64,000 nt of DNA. Origin: Defluviitaleaceae bacterium. GTDB taxonomy: Bacteria; Bacillota; Clostridia; Lachnospirales; WQUN01. The position numbers were made by a program, and so were the translations under genes. Where the stretch lies: NCBI GenBank assembly GCA_009781725.1, contig WQVF01000006.1, forward strand, positions 22,810-86,809. Direction: 5' to 3'. Shown piece after piece: positions 52,478-60,374 of the stretch. The first letter of the stretch is position 1. Every line of letters starts with the position of its first letter. Under the pieces are notes generated by a model. The model was not told the origin of the DNA. It searched no databases and saw only the letters and a list, made by a program, of their open reading frames with translations.

Positions 52478-54259
52478 TTAGTAACCCAAGTTCCTGATGC
52501 GTTCTTGTATACCTGCTGTCATGGCCTCTTCGAATGCGGCTACATCTATCCTGTCAATGTGAGCTATATAATCTGCCCAACGCGTGTCAAACTGTCCATC
52601 TGGTGCCATTATGATTGCAGGCAAATGCTGCAACGCAGCAACTTCCAATTCCGAGCGTGCCATGTCAGCCGGGGTGCCTGAGCCTACGGATATCTGCCAT
52701 GCCGGATAATGAGGAGGATTGGGGGGAGGGTCATTTACGAAGTCGCGCCATGTGCGCTTGTCGTATTGCTCTAGGAACCATCTGTCATACTCATCAAGAC
52801 CATCCATGAACTCAAGGGGTTGATGACCGGGGGTAAATGCATTTCCGCAGGACAGTGTGCCTTGAAGCTTGGGCATCATATCTAGGAAACCCATCAGACG
52901 GTTATGCTGACGCCATATGGTATCGTCATAGTTTAGCCGTTGTTCAGGTGTACGGTAAAAAATACCGTCTGGGCCTATATGATAATCTAGGCCTTCTTGG
53001 CCCCAAGAAAGGAGGATTTGCCATTCTTCAGATAAAATTGTATCAACGAAGGCAAGCAGATGCTCTGCACGTTCTTCTGATACCATAGAGGATATGGCAA
53101 AGCCTTGGTGGATGTTCATTACATCCCTGTCTGCATACCAAGGTGCTCGACCATCAAAGGTGGGCATAGTGGGCACAAATGTACGATTAAATTGACCTGT
53201 CGCGACCAACGAGTCATGGGGGCTACCAAAGCCCCAACGCTGATCGTGCATACCCAGTACACGACCATTGGCAACATTGGCAAAATACATATCCTGGGAC
53301 TGGGTCGTTGCTTCTGGGTCTACCAGTACAGATTCACCTGGCATTAGTCCATTGCGCAAGAACATTTGGTTTAAGTGATAGAAGTATCTGTGGTCATACT
53401 CTGTGCCTGCATAGATACTGGCTACGCCATCTCGCACAATAACACCGCCGTCGTTGGGGAACCCTGCCAGGAACATTGGCGGGTTTGTCATACCCCATAC
53501 TCGCCCTGGGAAAGCAGGGAAGGTAAATCCAATGTGCGGTAGGCCCTCAGGGGTGTACGGGTTTTCCATGATAAACTCTTCAATCAGTTGGAAATAACGC
53601 TCCAGTGTCATATTAGACAAATCAGGGAAACCATGCCACTCCAACACTCGTTTCTGGAGGAAGAAACCTGTACCATAGTGAGTGGGGCTTAAAAGTGGGG
53701 GATTACCATAGAAACGATTATAGTTGGGCAAAGTGTAAAGCCCATCATCAACACCACCGCCACGCCATGAAAGCCTGGCACGGTATGGTGCTACATGGTT
53801 ATAGATATTGGGGAACCTACCGCTGTCAATGAACGGGTCCAGTCGCAGCTTCGCCCCTGCTTCTGTAAGGCGAGCCTCAACTTCACCGGTTGCAAGGATA
53901 TCAGGCAAGCCTGCGCCTCCGCCAGCAATAAGCACACTAATACGCTCTGCTTGCATTTCCGGCGTTACAATTTCATAACTGATAGTCACGCCTAGCCGCT
54001 CTTCCATCAGGACTGCAATTCTGTTGCCTGGTGCAGGTGCTACCTCGGTGGTGACAAGCAGCATACTGATTTCAATTGGATTGTGGGGCCCGAGCAACCC
54101 CATGTCTTCGGGTTCTTCTTGCTGCTCTTCCTGCTGCTGTTGTTCTCCTTGCTCCTCCTGTTGCTGCTCCGGCTCGGGTTCGTCATTGTCGCGTCCGCAA
54201 GCCGCAAACACTAATACAAGGGAAAGCAACAATAACGCAATAAGTAGTTTCTTCATCAT
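52478..54259 (-). CDS. sugar-binding lipoprotein, LplA-like
   Basis: A 593-residue solute-binding lipoprotein. Signal peptide with lipobox VFAAC (C about 21), then a Gln-Glu-rich tether (EQQQEEQGEQQQQEEQQEE) and the two-lobed binding domain. It is related to, but clearly diverged from, the lipoprotein at 44434, so the two importers take different ligands. Two consecutive ATGs (54259, 54256) follow AAAGGAG. It has its own strong promoter and is divergent from an AraC regulator. GH51 in the operon points to an arabinose-containing oligosaccharide. Confidence 0.92.
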   Translation of the reverse strand: MMKKLLIALLLLSLVLVFAACGRDNDEPEPEQQQEEQGEQQQQEEQQEEPEDMGLLGPHNPIEISMLLVTTEVAPAPGNRIAVLMEERLGVTISYEIVTPEMQAERISVLIAGGGAGLPDILATGEVEARLTEAGAKLRLDPFIDSGRFPNIYNHVAPYRARLSWRGGGVDDGLYTLPNYNRFYGNPPLLSPTHYGTGFFLQKRVLEWHGFPDLSNMTLERYFQLIEEFIMENPYTPEGLPHIGFTFPAFPGRVWGMTNPPMFLAGFPNDGGVIVRDGVASIYAGTEYDHRYFYHLNQMFLRNGLMPGESVLVDPEATTQSQDMYFANVANGRVLGMHDQRWGFGSPHDSLVATGQFNRTFVPTMPTFDGRAPWYADRDVMNIHQGFAISSMVSEERAEHLLAFVDTILSEEWQILLSWGQEGLDYHIGPDGIFYRTPEQRLNYDDTIWRQHNRLMGFLDMMPKLQGTLSCGNAFTPGHQPLEFMDGLDEYDRWFLEQYDKRTWRDFVNDPPPNPPHYPAWQISVGSGTPADMARSELEVAALQHLPAIIMAPDGQFDTRWADYIAHIDRIDVAAFEEAMTAGIQERIRNLGY

Positions 54260-54306
54260 GTGCTCCTTTCACAAAACGAAATATAGTTTTAAGTAAATCT
54301 TTATAT

Positions 54307-54334
54307 ATATTATGCTAATCAGCACCCCTGTCAA
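54307..54334 (-). promoter_or_regulatory. promoter of the second importer operon
   Basis: Minus strand: a perfect TTGACA (54334-54329), a 16-base spacer and TAATAT (54312-54307). The leader is about 45 nt. Binding by the divergent AraC regulator upstream of it is likely. Confidence 0.7.
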
Positions 54335-54538
54335 GGCGAGACAACTGCATAAAATATTGCAAATGTTCTTGGTTTTAGTGGGTGTTGTTGTGAATATATC
54401 TTGTTGAATCATTCTTCAAGTCAGAAAAAGAATGCAAATTGACTTTTTTAATTAATATATTAATGGAATATAGACAAATATCAACACAAGTTCTAAAATA
54501 GAACGAAAGGCTAATTTGGTGAAAAGAGGAAGTGCTCC
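54335..54538. promoter_or_regulatory. shared regulatory gap of the araC-type gene and importer
   Basis: An AT-rich 200-bp gap with a TTGACT at 54439-54444 that could be a -35 for the plus-strand regulator, without a clearly spaced -10. No obvious repeated operator is seen. Confidence 0.3.
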
Positions 54539-55333
54539 ATGGCAAACATAACAGTACTCAACGTATCCCATCACAAACAGGAAATTGATTTTTATCATGC
54601 GAATAATCCAACAGGGTTTGGCCCTGAGATATATCTGTTTATACATTTTATTTTGCCCGCCGTTGTTGTCATTGATGGTGTAGAGCATATAACAGACGAA
54701 GGCGCGTGTATTATTTATAGTCCAGGGCAGAAGCAGGAGTACAGGCATCACGATGGTACTTTCATGAATGACTTTCTTATATTCAACGTTGATGACCCCT
54801 GCTTTATCGCAAGATATGGCTTACCGGAAAATGAGATATTCTATGTAGCCAACCCTTGTGAAATCACCCGGCAGCTTGAGATTATTACATATACATTGGT
54901 TGACAAAATCGTTGACCGCAGCAGCGAGACCCAGGGGCATCTCCAAAATCTATTCGATAATCTAGCCAACTCATATGTAGAAAACAAGCCCCGTCTAAAG
55001 CGCATGTTTGAGATAAGGCAGCGATTTATGGCCTTGCGGGAAGATGTACGGGCAAACCCAAGGGAGTGGACCGTGAGCCAGATGGCAAAACAGGTATGGT
55101 TTACCCGTAGCCGATTTACGGTTCTATATAATCAATTATTTAAGACATCCCCCAATGCAGATCTGATGAATATAAGGGTACAATATGCAAAAAATCTCCT
55201 TAAGACCACGGATTTGTCCGTAGCAGATATATCTGCAGCCTGTGGATATTCCAGTGTGGAGCATTTTATAAGGATATTTAACAAGCTAGCAAAGCGGACA
55301 CCCTTGCAATACCGTAAGTCCTTTCAGCATTGA
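54539..55333 (+). CDS. AraC-family transcriptional regulator
   Basis: A 264-residue regulator. The N-terminal half is a cupin-type sugar-sensing domain (IDGVEHITDEGACIIYSPGQ, a short beta barrel). The C-terminal double HTH (about 165-262) has WTVSQMAKQVWFTRSRFTVLY and LSVADISAACGYSSVEHFIR and ends FNKLAKRTPLQYRKSF. It is divergent from the lipoprotein-permease-GH51 operon and probably controls it. AGAGGA lies nine bases before the ATG. Confidence 0.9.
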   Translation: MANITVLNVSHHKQEIDFYHANNPTGFGPEIYLFIHFILPAVVVIDGVEHITDEGACIIYSPGQKQEYRHHDGTFMNDFLIFNVDDPCFIARYGLPENEIFYVANPCEITRQLEIITYTLVDKIVDRSSETQGHLQNLFDNLANSYVENKPRLKRMFEIRQRFMALREDVRANPREWTVSQMAKQVWFTRSRFTVLYNQLFKTSPNADLMNIRVQYAKNLLKTTDLSVADISAACGYSSVEHFIRIFNKLAKRTPLQYRKSFQH

Positions 55334-55362
55334 TTTGAGAACTGCAATATTACATAAAAAGG

Positions 55363-55512
55363 GGCTGTCTCGTTAAGAATGCCGTTAATTCAAGGCTCGT
55401 CATCCCGGATTTAATCCGGGGTCCCATTATCTTTGTCGAAAGGCTAAGGGGATCCCGGGTCAATCCCGGGATGACGGGCTTTATATTACTCCTTAATGTG
55501 ACAGCCTTTTTT
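55363..55512 (+). terminator. terminator of the araC-type gene with a nested repeat
   Basis: The outer arms GGCTGTCTCGTTAAG (55363-55377) and CTTAATGTGACAGCC (55492-55506) form a 15-base stem with two imperfect pairs, followed by six T. The loop is 114 bases long because it contains the CGTCATCCCGG element at 55398-55476. Confidence 0.65.
55398..55476. repeat. CGTCATCCCGG interspersed element
   Basis: CGTCATCCCGG (55398-55408) and CCGGGATGACG (55466-55476) are perfect inverted ends around a 57-base interior with further short palindromes (GGATTTAATCC, GATCCCGGGTC). The compact form occurs at 35805-35833. Confidence 0.8.
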
Positions 55513-55535
55513 GTACAAAACTTATAAGCATCCAT

Positions 55536-55599
55536 GTGACAAAACTGTCACCAAAATTTCTGCTTTTGTCACCGAGGAGTCACAATCATTGCCTATACT
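55536..55599 (+). promoter_or_regulatory. phased GTCAC box array and promoter of the ABC pair
   Basis: GTGAC at 55536 and GTCAC at 55547, 55568 and 55579 lie 11, 21 and 11 bases apart, that is on one face of the helix. TATACT at 55594-55599 is the likely -10. This is the geometry of tandem OmpR-family response-regulator sites. The regulator is not encoded next to the operon. Confidence 0.6.
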
Positions 55600-55629
55600 A
55601 CTCCCATAACAAATGCAAAGGAGCAAAAC

Positions 55630-56346
55630 ATGAGTATTTTACGAGTAGAACAATTAACTAAGATTTACGGCAAGGATGACGCCCAGGTCAATGCATTAGT
55701 GGGGGCGTCCTTTACTGTGGAGAAGGGCAGCTTTGTTGCAGTAGTTGGGGCTTCTGGTAGCGGTAAATCTACATTGCTGCATCTTGTTGGGGGGATTGAT
55801 CGGCCTACCTCCGGCAAAGTCCATATTGATGGACAGGATATCTTTGCTATGAACGAATCCAACCTTGCCATTTTCCGCCGCCGCAATATGGGGATTGTGT
55901 ATCAGTTTTATAACCTGATTCCTACCCTTACAACAGAGGAAAATATAATGCTGCCGTACTTACTGGATGGACGTAAGCCAAATCAGGCCATGCTTAAGGA
56001 ACTGTTGGAGCTGACCGGCCTTACAAACAGGGCAAATCATTTGCCGAGTCAGCTCTCCGGTGGGCAGCAGCAACGGGTAAGTATCGCTCGTGCCCTTATT
56101 AATAGCCCCGCAGTTATTTTGGCGGATGAGCCTACGGGAAATTTGGATTCAAAATCCAGCCGGGATATCCTTGATTTACTAGTAATGGCAAATAAACGCT
56201 ATAACCAAACCTTGATTATGATTACTCATGACGAAAAAATCGCTCTTCAGGCGGACCGGATTATCACAATAAGTGACGGACACATAATAAGCGACGAGGG
56301 GGTGCGCCATGAAGCTCACAGCAAAATTGGCCAAAGCCCAGCTTAA
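55630..56346 (+). CDS. MacB/LolD-type ABC ATPase
   Basis: A 238-residue ATPase. Walker [10 protein letters not shown] (40-48), Q-loop [11 protein letters not shown], signature [15 protein letters not shown], Walker [13 protein letters not shown], and H-loop MITHDEKIA. This group powers FtsX-fold permeases that export or expel antimicrobial peptides, or move lipoproteins or wall hydrolases. AAAGGAG precedes the ATG. Its last 12 codons overlap the permease gene by 38 bp. Confidence 0.94.
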   Translation: MSILRVEQLTKIYGKDDAQVNALVGASFTVEKGSFVAVVGASGSGKSTLLHLVGGIDRPTSGKVHIDGQDIFAMNESNLAIFRRRNMGIVYQFYNLIPTLTTEENIMLPYLLDGRKPNQAMLKELLELTGLTNRANHLPSQLSGGQQQRVSIARALINSPAVILADEPTGNLDSKSSRDILDLLVMANKRYNQTLIMITHDEKIALQADRIITISDGHIISDEGVRHEAHSKIGQSPA

Positions 56347-58264
56347 GACTAATCCAAAGCGGGCTATTTGGACTCTTCTTGGCATAGTTCTTTCCACATC
56401 AATGATAACCGCGGTTTTTGGTTTTGTGGCCAGCTCTTTTGCTACGATTTACTATCTTGTAGGAGGCGAACTGCGGGATGTGTACTATACAATGATGATT
56501 GGCGTTGGCTTGGTATTAAGCTCAATCATTGTTGCGGCTTCGGTTATTGTTATTTCCAACGCTTTTAGGATAAGTGCCGGGGAGCGGCTTTCTCAGTTTG
56601 GTATTCTCAAGAGTGTAGGTGCTACCAAGCGGCAGATTGCAGAATCCATTATGTATGAAAGTCTGTTTTTGTCCTTAATCGGAATACCTATCGGGATAGC
56701 CGTAGGCCTGCTAGTGCAGTTTATCGGTATGGAAATTGCCAATTATCTTGTTCGGGATCTGCTGATAGACCAATCCCAAAACCCCAATGCTATGTTTAGA
56801 TTTGTAATTGCATGGCAGGCAATAATCGTGTCCATTGTAATTGCTTTGGGCACTGTGCTTTTGTCTGCATGGCTCCCTGGTCGCAAGGCCGCAAAAATCC
56901 CGGCAATAAGCGCAATCCTCAGACATGGGGATGTTAAGGTAAAGGCAAAGCATGTCCGAGCCAATTGGCTTGTAAAAAAGCTCTTCCGTTTTGAAGGGAT
57001 GCTTGCATCAAAGTCTTTAAAGCGCAGCAAACGTAATTTCCGGGCCACGGTTTGGTCACTTTCCATTAGCATTGTTTTATTTATCGCAGCCAGCAGTTTT
57101 GGAGCTCACTTAAACAGAATGGCACAACTGGTGCTTAACCCACTTGATGCTGATGTGGTGGGAGAGTTCGCCACTTCTATGGAGGTCGTTCTTACAGAAG
57201 ATGGAGACCTTTGTCATTTTGTCTATGACCCAATGTCCCCATACAATGCTGAGGCTATTACAGCAAGACTTCGAGAATTTCCCGACACAGAGGTTATGAG
57301 TGTCGGCACAAGCTCAAGTAACTGGCGGGTAACTGGCGGTCATGTGCCTATAAGCCTGCTGTCACCCGATATGTATCAAGCCTTGGTGACCGATGAAACA
57401 TATGACCAGGTGTGGATGTCCCTGACTCTTGTTACCCTTGATGCTGAAACTTATGCAGAACTAAGCAGGCGGGCCGGGGTGCCCATTGGCTCCAATATTA
57501 TTGTAAATTATTCCAGACAGCATGTAGATGGCAGATGGGTGGAGTTTTTGCCTTTTAATTTCGCCCAAGAAACAGTGACAATTGAAAGCCATGATTATAT
57601 ATTGGAAGTCCCATTACATGGAGAGCTAAGGATTGACCAAATCCCCAGGGATATTATGCATGCAACCCGTGGCAGAATCGCTATAATAGTGCCCCCCTTT
57701 GAAGCAAAGGCATACTTCTGGTTTGCCCAAACCGATGACCCAAGAGGCTTTACAATCCATACCCATGAAGCATTTGACGAGCTGATACCTCCTTCTGATT
57801 TGTTTTCCCATAGAAATGTATTTAACTTTGTAGCCATAGCCAATCAAGACCGAGCTCTTGCCCGGCTAGTAATGGTGTTTGTCTATGGATTTATAGGGAT
57901 GCTTACCCTAATTGCGGTTACCAATGTAATCAGCACGATTTTTACAAATGTACGCAGCCGCGCCAGGGAATTTGCTGTTTTGCAGTCTGTGGGGATGACC
58001 AGGGGTGGCCTTAGCCGTATGCTTAATCTGGAGAGTATTTTATGCTCCTTTAAGTCTCTTGTTGTGGGGATACCCCTAGGGGTAGGTGCGGCGTTATTGA
58101 TTTATCAAGCTATGCTGCATTCCGTAGAATTCCGCTTTGAGTTTCCCCTGTTTGCCATACTTCTAGTTGTCCTTGCTGTGTTTATTATTACATGGATTAC
58201 CATGCGCTATTCTGCGTCGCGGCTTAGGGGTAAGAATATTGTTGAAACGATACGGATGGAGTAG
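56309..58264 (+). CDS. FtsX-family ABC permease
   Basis: A 651-residue permease with one N-terminal helix pair, two FtsX units of three helices each (about 20-200 and 515-645), and a large extracellular domain (about 245-505) between. The GERLSQFGILKSVGATKRQI and SRAREFAVLQSVGMTRGGL segments are the coupling helices of the two FtsX units. The architecture is that of BceB/VraG-type or macrolide-type transporters with a two-copy FtsX arrangement. Substrate unknown; antimicrobial-peptide detoxification is a fair guess. GAGGGGGT precedes the ATG. Confidence 0.9.
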   Translation: MKLTAKLAKAQLKTNPKRAIWTLLGIVLSTSMITAVFGFVASSFATIYYLVGGELRDVYYTMMIGVGLVLSSIIVAASVIVISNAFRISAGERLSQFGILKSVGATKRQIAESIMYESLFLSLIGIPIGIAVGLLVQFIGMEIANYLVRDLLIDQSQNPNAMFRFVIAWQAIIVSIVIALGTVLLSAWLPGRKAAKIPAISAILRHGDVKVKAKHVRANWLVKKLFRFEGMLASKSLKRSKRNFRATVWSLSISIVLFIAASSFGAHLNRMAQLVLNPLDADVVGEFATSMEVVLTEDGDLCHFVYDPMSPYNAEAITARLREFPDTEVMSVGTSSSNWRVTGGHVPISLLSPDMYQALVTDETYDQVWMSLTLVTLDAETYAELSRRAGVPIGSNIIVNYSRQHVDGRWVEFLPFNFAQETVTIESHDYILEVPLHGELRIDQIPRDIMHATRGRIAIIVPPFEAKAYFWFAQTDDPRGFTIHTHEAFDELIPPSDLFSHRNVFNFVAIANQDRALARLVMVFVYGFIGMLTLIAVTNVISTIFTNVRSRAREFAVLQSVGMTRGGLSRMLNLESILCSFKSLVVGIPLGVGAALLIYQAMLHSVEFRFEFPLFAILLVVLAVFIITWITMRYSASRLRGKNIVETIRME

Positions 58265-58468
58265 ATTGTTGTTTGGTTGTTTAATTTGCCAATAAGTAGT
58301 ATTATCTGTGTAATTATTGTGACGCTTCGGGTTTGATGATTTGGTGTAAAGCGGTCGTTGGTTTTTTGAGATATTTTACTGAATTTCATTGCTATATTGA
58401 GCTATACTTTGTTTTTTATGACAAGAAAAAATACGGTTTTGATAACGCCGCCCAAAATGGGTGGATAG
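58265..58468 (+). other. gene-free stretch before the SLH-LRR gene
   Basis: AT-rich, no convincing ORF. TATACT at 58403-58408 could be a -10 for the downstream gene but has no clear -35. The phrase GATGATTTGGT (near 58336) recurs near 12600. The rest of the gap to 58581 is the hairpin element and ribosome site. Confidence 0.35.
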
Positions 58469-58569
58469 AGCGAATTAACTCGAAATCAGTCCAGCCTGTC
58501 GCCGAAAATGCGTAGAAGCGTTCGCGATTTTTGGCTCTGTCTGGGCTGTTTCTCATTAAATTCGCTATA
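58469..58569 (-). repeat. hairpin element, core type A, copy 2
   Basis: From AGCGAATTAACTCGAAATCA to AATTCGCTATA, matching 4282-4384 throughout: CAGTCCAGCCTGTCGCCGAAAA is identical in two adjacent blocks, and the right half is also conserved (GTCTGG-CTGTTTCTCAT). Differences in the core partly preserve pairing. The element ends at the first base of AGGAGG, the ribosome site of the SLH-LRR gene. Confidence 0.8.
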
Positions 58570-58581
58570 GGAGGCTGGCTC

Positions 58582-60303
58582 ATGAAAAAGTTTATCGCTG
58601 TTTTGATGGCAATGGTAATGGCCCTGTTCGTAACAACCCCCATGCTAACCGCACCCTCACGCTGGGCGGCGGAGGCGGTAGAAGAAGCCATCAGTTTGGG
58701 ATTAGTACCGGCGAATTTGCAGTCGGATTTTGGGAGGGCAACAACTAGGGCAGAGTTCGCCGCCCTTGGGGTGACTTTGTATGAGCATTTTATGGGCCCT
58801 ATCACAGGCCGGGTCAGTTTTATTGATACTGAGGATACTGCGGTAGAAAAAGCAGCCTATATCGGTATTGTGTCCGGGGTTGGGGTAGGCAGGTTTAACC
58901 CTGATGGGGAGCTTACTCGGGAACAGGCTGGGTTGCTTGTTTTTCGGCTTTTGGAGGTCATGTGGCATCCAGTAAGACCCGCGGATATCATTTTTGCCGA
59001 TAGGAGAGATATCGCTTCATGGGCAAGATATGAGGTGGGTGGCGTAGTCTGGGCCGGTATAATGGAAGGTGTCGGCAATAGGATGTTTTCTCCTCAAGGG
59101 GCTTTTACCAGGGAACAAAGCATTGTTACTATGATGCGCCTGTACCAGCGTATTTATGAGGGAAGGGAAAGAGGAGACGTAGAGGTATTTTTGATTGACC
59201 AGGAGATAACCGGCTCCGAGCTTAACGCAATGTTTGAAAGCGGGAGAATTCCCCTTGGCACCACACGTTTGGTATTGCGTAATACCAACATTGCGGACAT
59301 TTCATCCATTTCAAATCTTACAAGCATAACATACCTTTCCCTGGACAATAACCCAATCCAGGATATTTCGGCCCTTGCAAATCTTACAAGCCTAACATCA
59401 CTTCACATATCCAACAGCCTAGTCCAGGATATTTCACCCCTATCAAATCTTACAAGCTTAACATCCCTTTCCCTGAGCAGTATCCCAGTCCGGGATATTT
59501 CACCCCTTGCAAATCTTGCAGGCTTAACAACCCTCTCCCTGTCCGGTAGCACAATCCGGGATATTTCGCCCCTTGCAGATCTTACAGGTTTAAAATCCCT
59601 TTCCTTGTTCGACAGCTCAGTCCAGGATATTTCGCCTATTAATAATCTTACGGGACTGGAGTGGCTTAGCATAGGGCACAGCCTTATTATCGATTTATCA
59701 GCTCTTGACAATCTTCCATATCTGACAGATTTATCCCTTCACTGGAATCCCTATTTCAGCGGTGATATTGCAGCATTGCGCAATCTTCCCAATTTAACAA
59801 GATTAAGAATAGACTGCACAGGGGGGCAAAACAGGATAACCGATTTTTCCCCTATTGGGGTATTATACAACCTGCGATACCTTGAATTATTACAGGCATC
59901 TCATTTTAGGGATTTATCAATACTTAATAATTTGCCAAATCTAGTGAATCTTCAACTAAACTTTGCTGATATCCAAGATTTTTCGCCTCTTAGTAGGCAT
60001 ACCAATCTATATAGGCTTGCTTTGATTGATACTCAAATCAGCGATTTGTCTGTGCTGCCACTTCAAAGTCTCCCAAACCTAACTCGTCTTTTTCTAAATC
60101 GCAATGAAATAAGCGATGTGTCACCACTTGGAGAGTTAACGACTTTGCGGAGTTTATCATTAAGTGACAACATGATTTCCGATATTACTCCCCTTGCTGC
60201 TTTGTACAATCTAGAATGGGCTGAGATAAGACGTAATCCTTTAACTCGAGACCAGCTAAACGAGCTTCAAGCTGCTCTGCCAGATTTACAGCTGCAACGA
60301 TAG
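58582..60303 (+). CDS. SLH-domain leucine-rich-repeat surface protein
   Basis: A 573-residue secreted protein. The signal peptide is residues 1-24. Three SLH domains (about 25-190: AVEEAISLGLVPANLQSDFG, TRAEFAALG, GVGVGRFNPDGELTREQAG, GNRMFSPQGAFTREQSI) anchor it to wall polymers. About 15 leucine-rich repeats of 22 residues (215-560) follow, of the internalin SDS22 type, LTSLSLSSIPVRDISPLANL. Such repeats bind protein or glycan ligands outside the cell. AGGAGG (58569-58574) lies seven bases before the ATG at 58582. The SLH domain sits at the N-terminus. Repeats 3-7 are near-identical at DNA level. Confidence 0.9.
   Translation: MKKFIAVLMAMVMALFVTTPMLTAPSRWAAEAVEEAISLGLVPANLQSDFGRATTRAEFAALGVTLYEHFMGPITGRVSFIDTEDTAVEKAAYIGIVSGVGVGRFNPDGELTREQAGLLVFRLLEVMWHPVRPADIIFADRRDIASWARYEVGGVVWAGIMEGVGNRMFSPQGAFTREQSIVTMMRLYQRIYEGRERGDVEVFLIDQEITGSELNAMFESGRIPLGTTRLVLRNTNIADISSISNLTSITYLSLDNNPIQDISALANLTSLTSLHISNSLVQDISPLSNLTSLTSLSLSSIPVRDISPLANLAGLTTLSLSGSTIRDISPLADLTGLKSLSLFDSSVQDISPINNLTGLEWLSIGHSLIIDLSALDNLPYLTDLSLHWNPYFSGDIAALRNLPNLTRLRIDCTGGQNRITDFSPIGVLYNLRYLELLQASHFRDLSILNNLPNLVNLQLNFADIQDFSPLSRHTNLYRLALIDTQISDLSVLPLQSLPNLTRLFLNRNEISDVSPLGELTTLRSLSLSDNMISDITPLAALYNLEWAEIRRNPLTRDQLNELQAALPDLQLQR
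59361..59690 (+). repeat. 66-bp tandem repeats in the LRR gene
   Basis: The motif GGATATTTC recurs at 59361, 59427, 59493, 59559 and 59625, exactly 66 bases apart. Each unit encodes one 22-residue leucine-rich repeat. The middle units are much more alike than the outer ones, a sign of recent duplication or homogenisation. Confidence 0.9.
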
Positions 60304-60333
60304 TCAAATGCATAATAACAATAGTTAACGGAG

Positions 60334-60374
60334 AAACTCCTATCATCGAAAATTTTCCATGATAGGAGTTTTTT
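60334..60374 (+). terminator. terminator-like hairpin carrying the nifJ ribosome site
   Basis: AAACTCCTATCAT (60334-60346) and ATGATAGGAGTTT (60359-60371) form a perfect 13-bp stem, with GAAA-TTTC pairing inside the loop, followed by T to 60374. AGGAG (60364-60368), the nifJ Shine-Dalgarno, lies in the 3' arm and the nifJ ATG follows the T run directly. Confidence 0.8.

Noticed and set aside
55350..55535. 61-codon minus-strand ORF
   Set aside because: It is the interspersed CGTCATCCCGG element read in frame (VIPGLTRDP-type product), a known annotation artefact.
58333..58515. 60-codon ORF before the SLH-LRR gene
   Set aside because: Runs into the hairpin element, has no ribosome site and no protein pattern.
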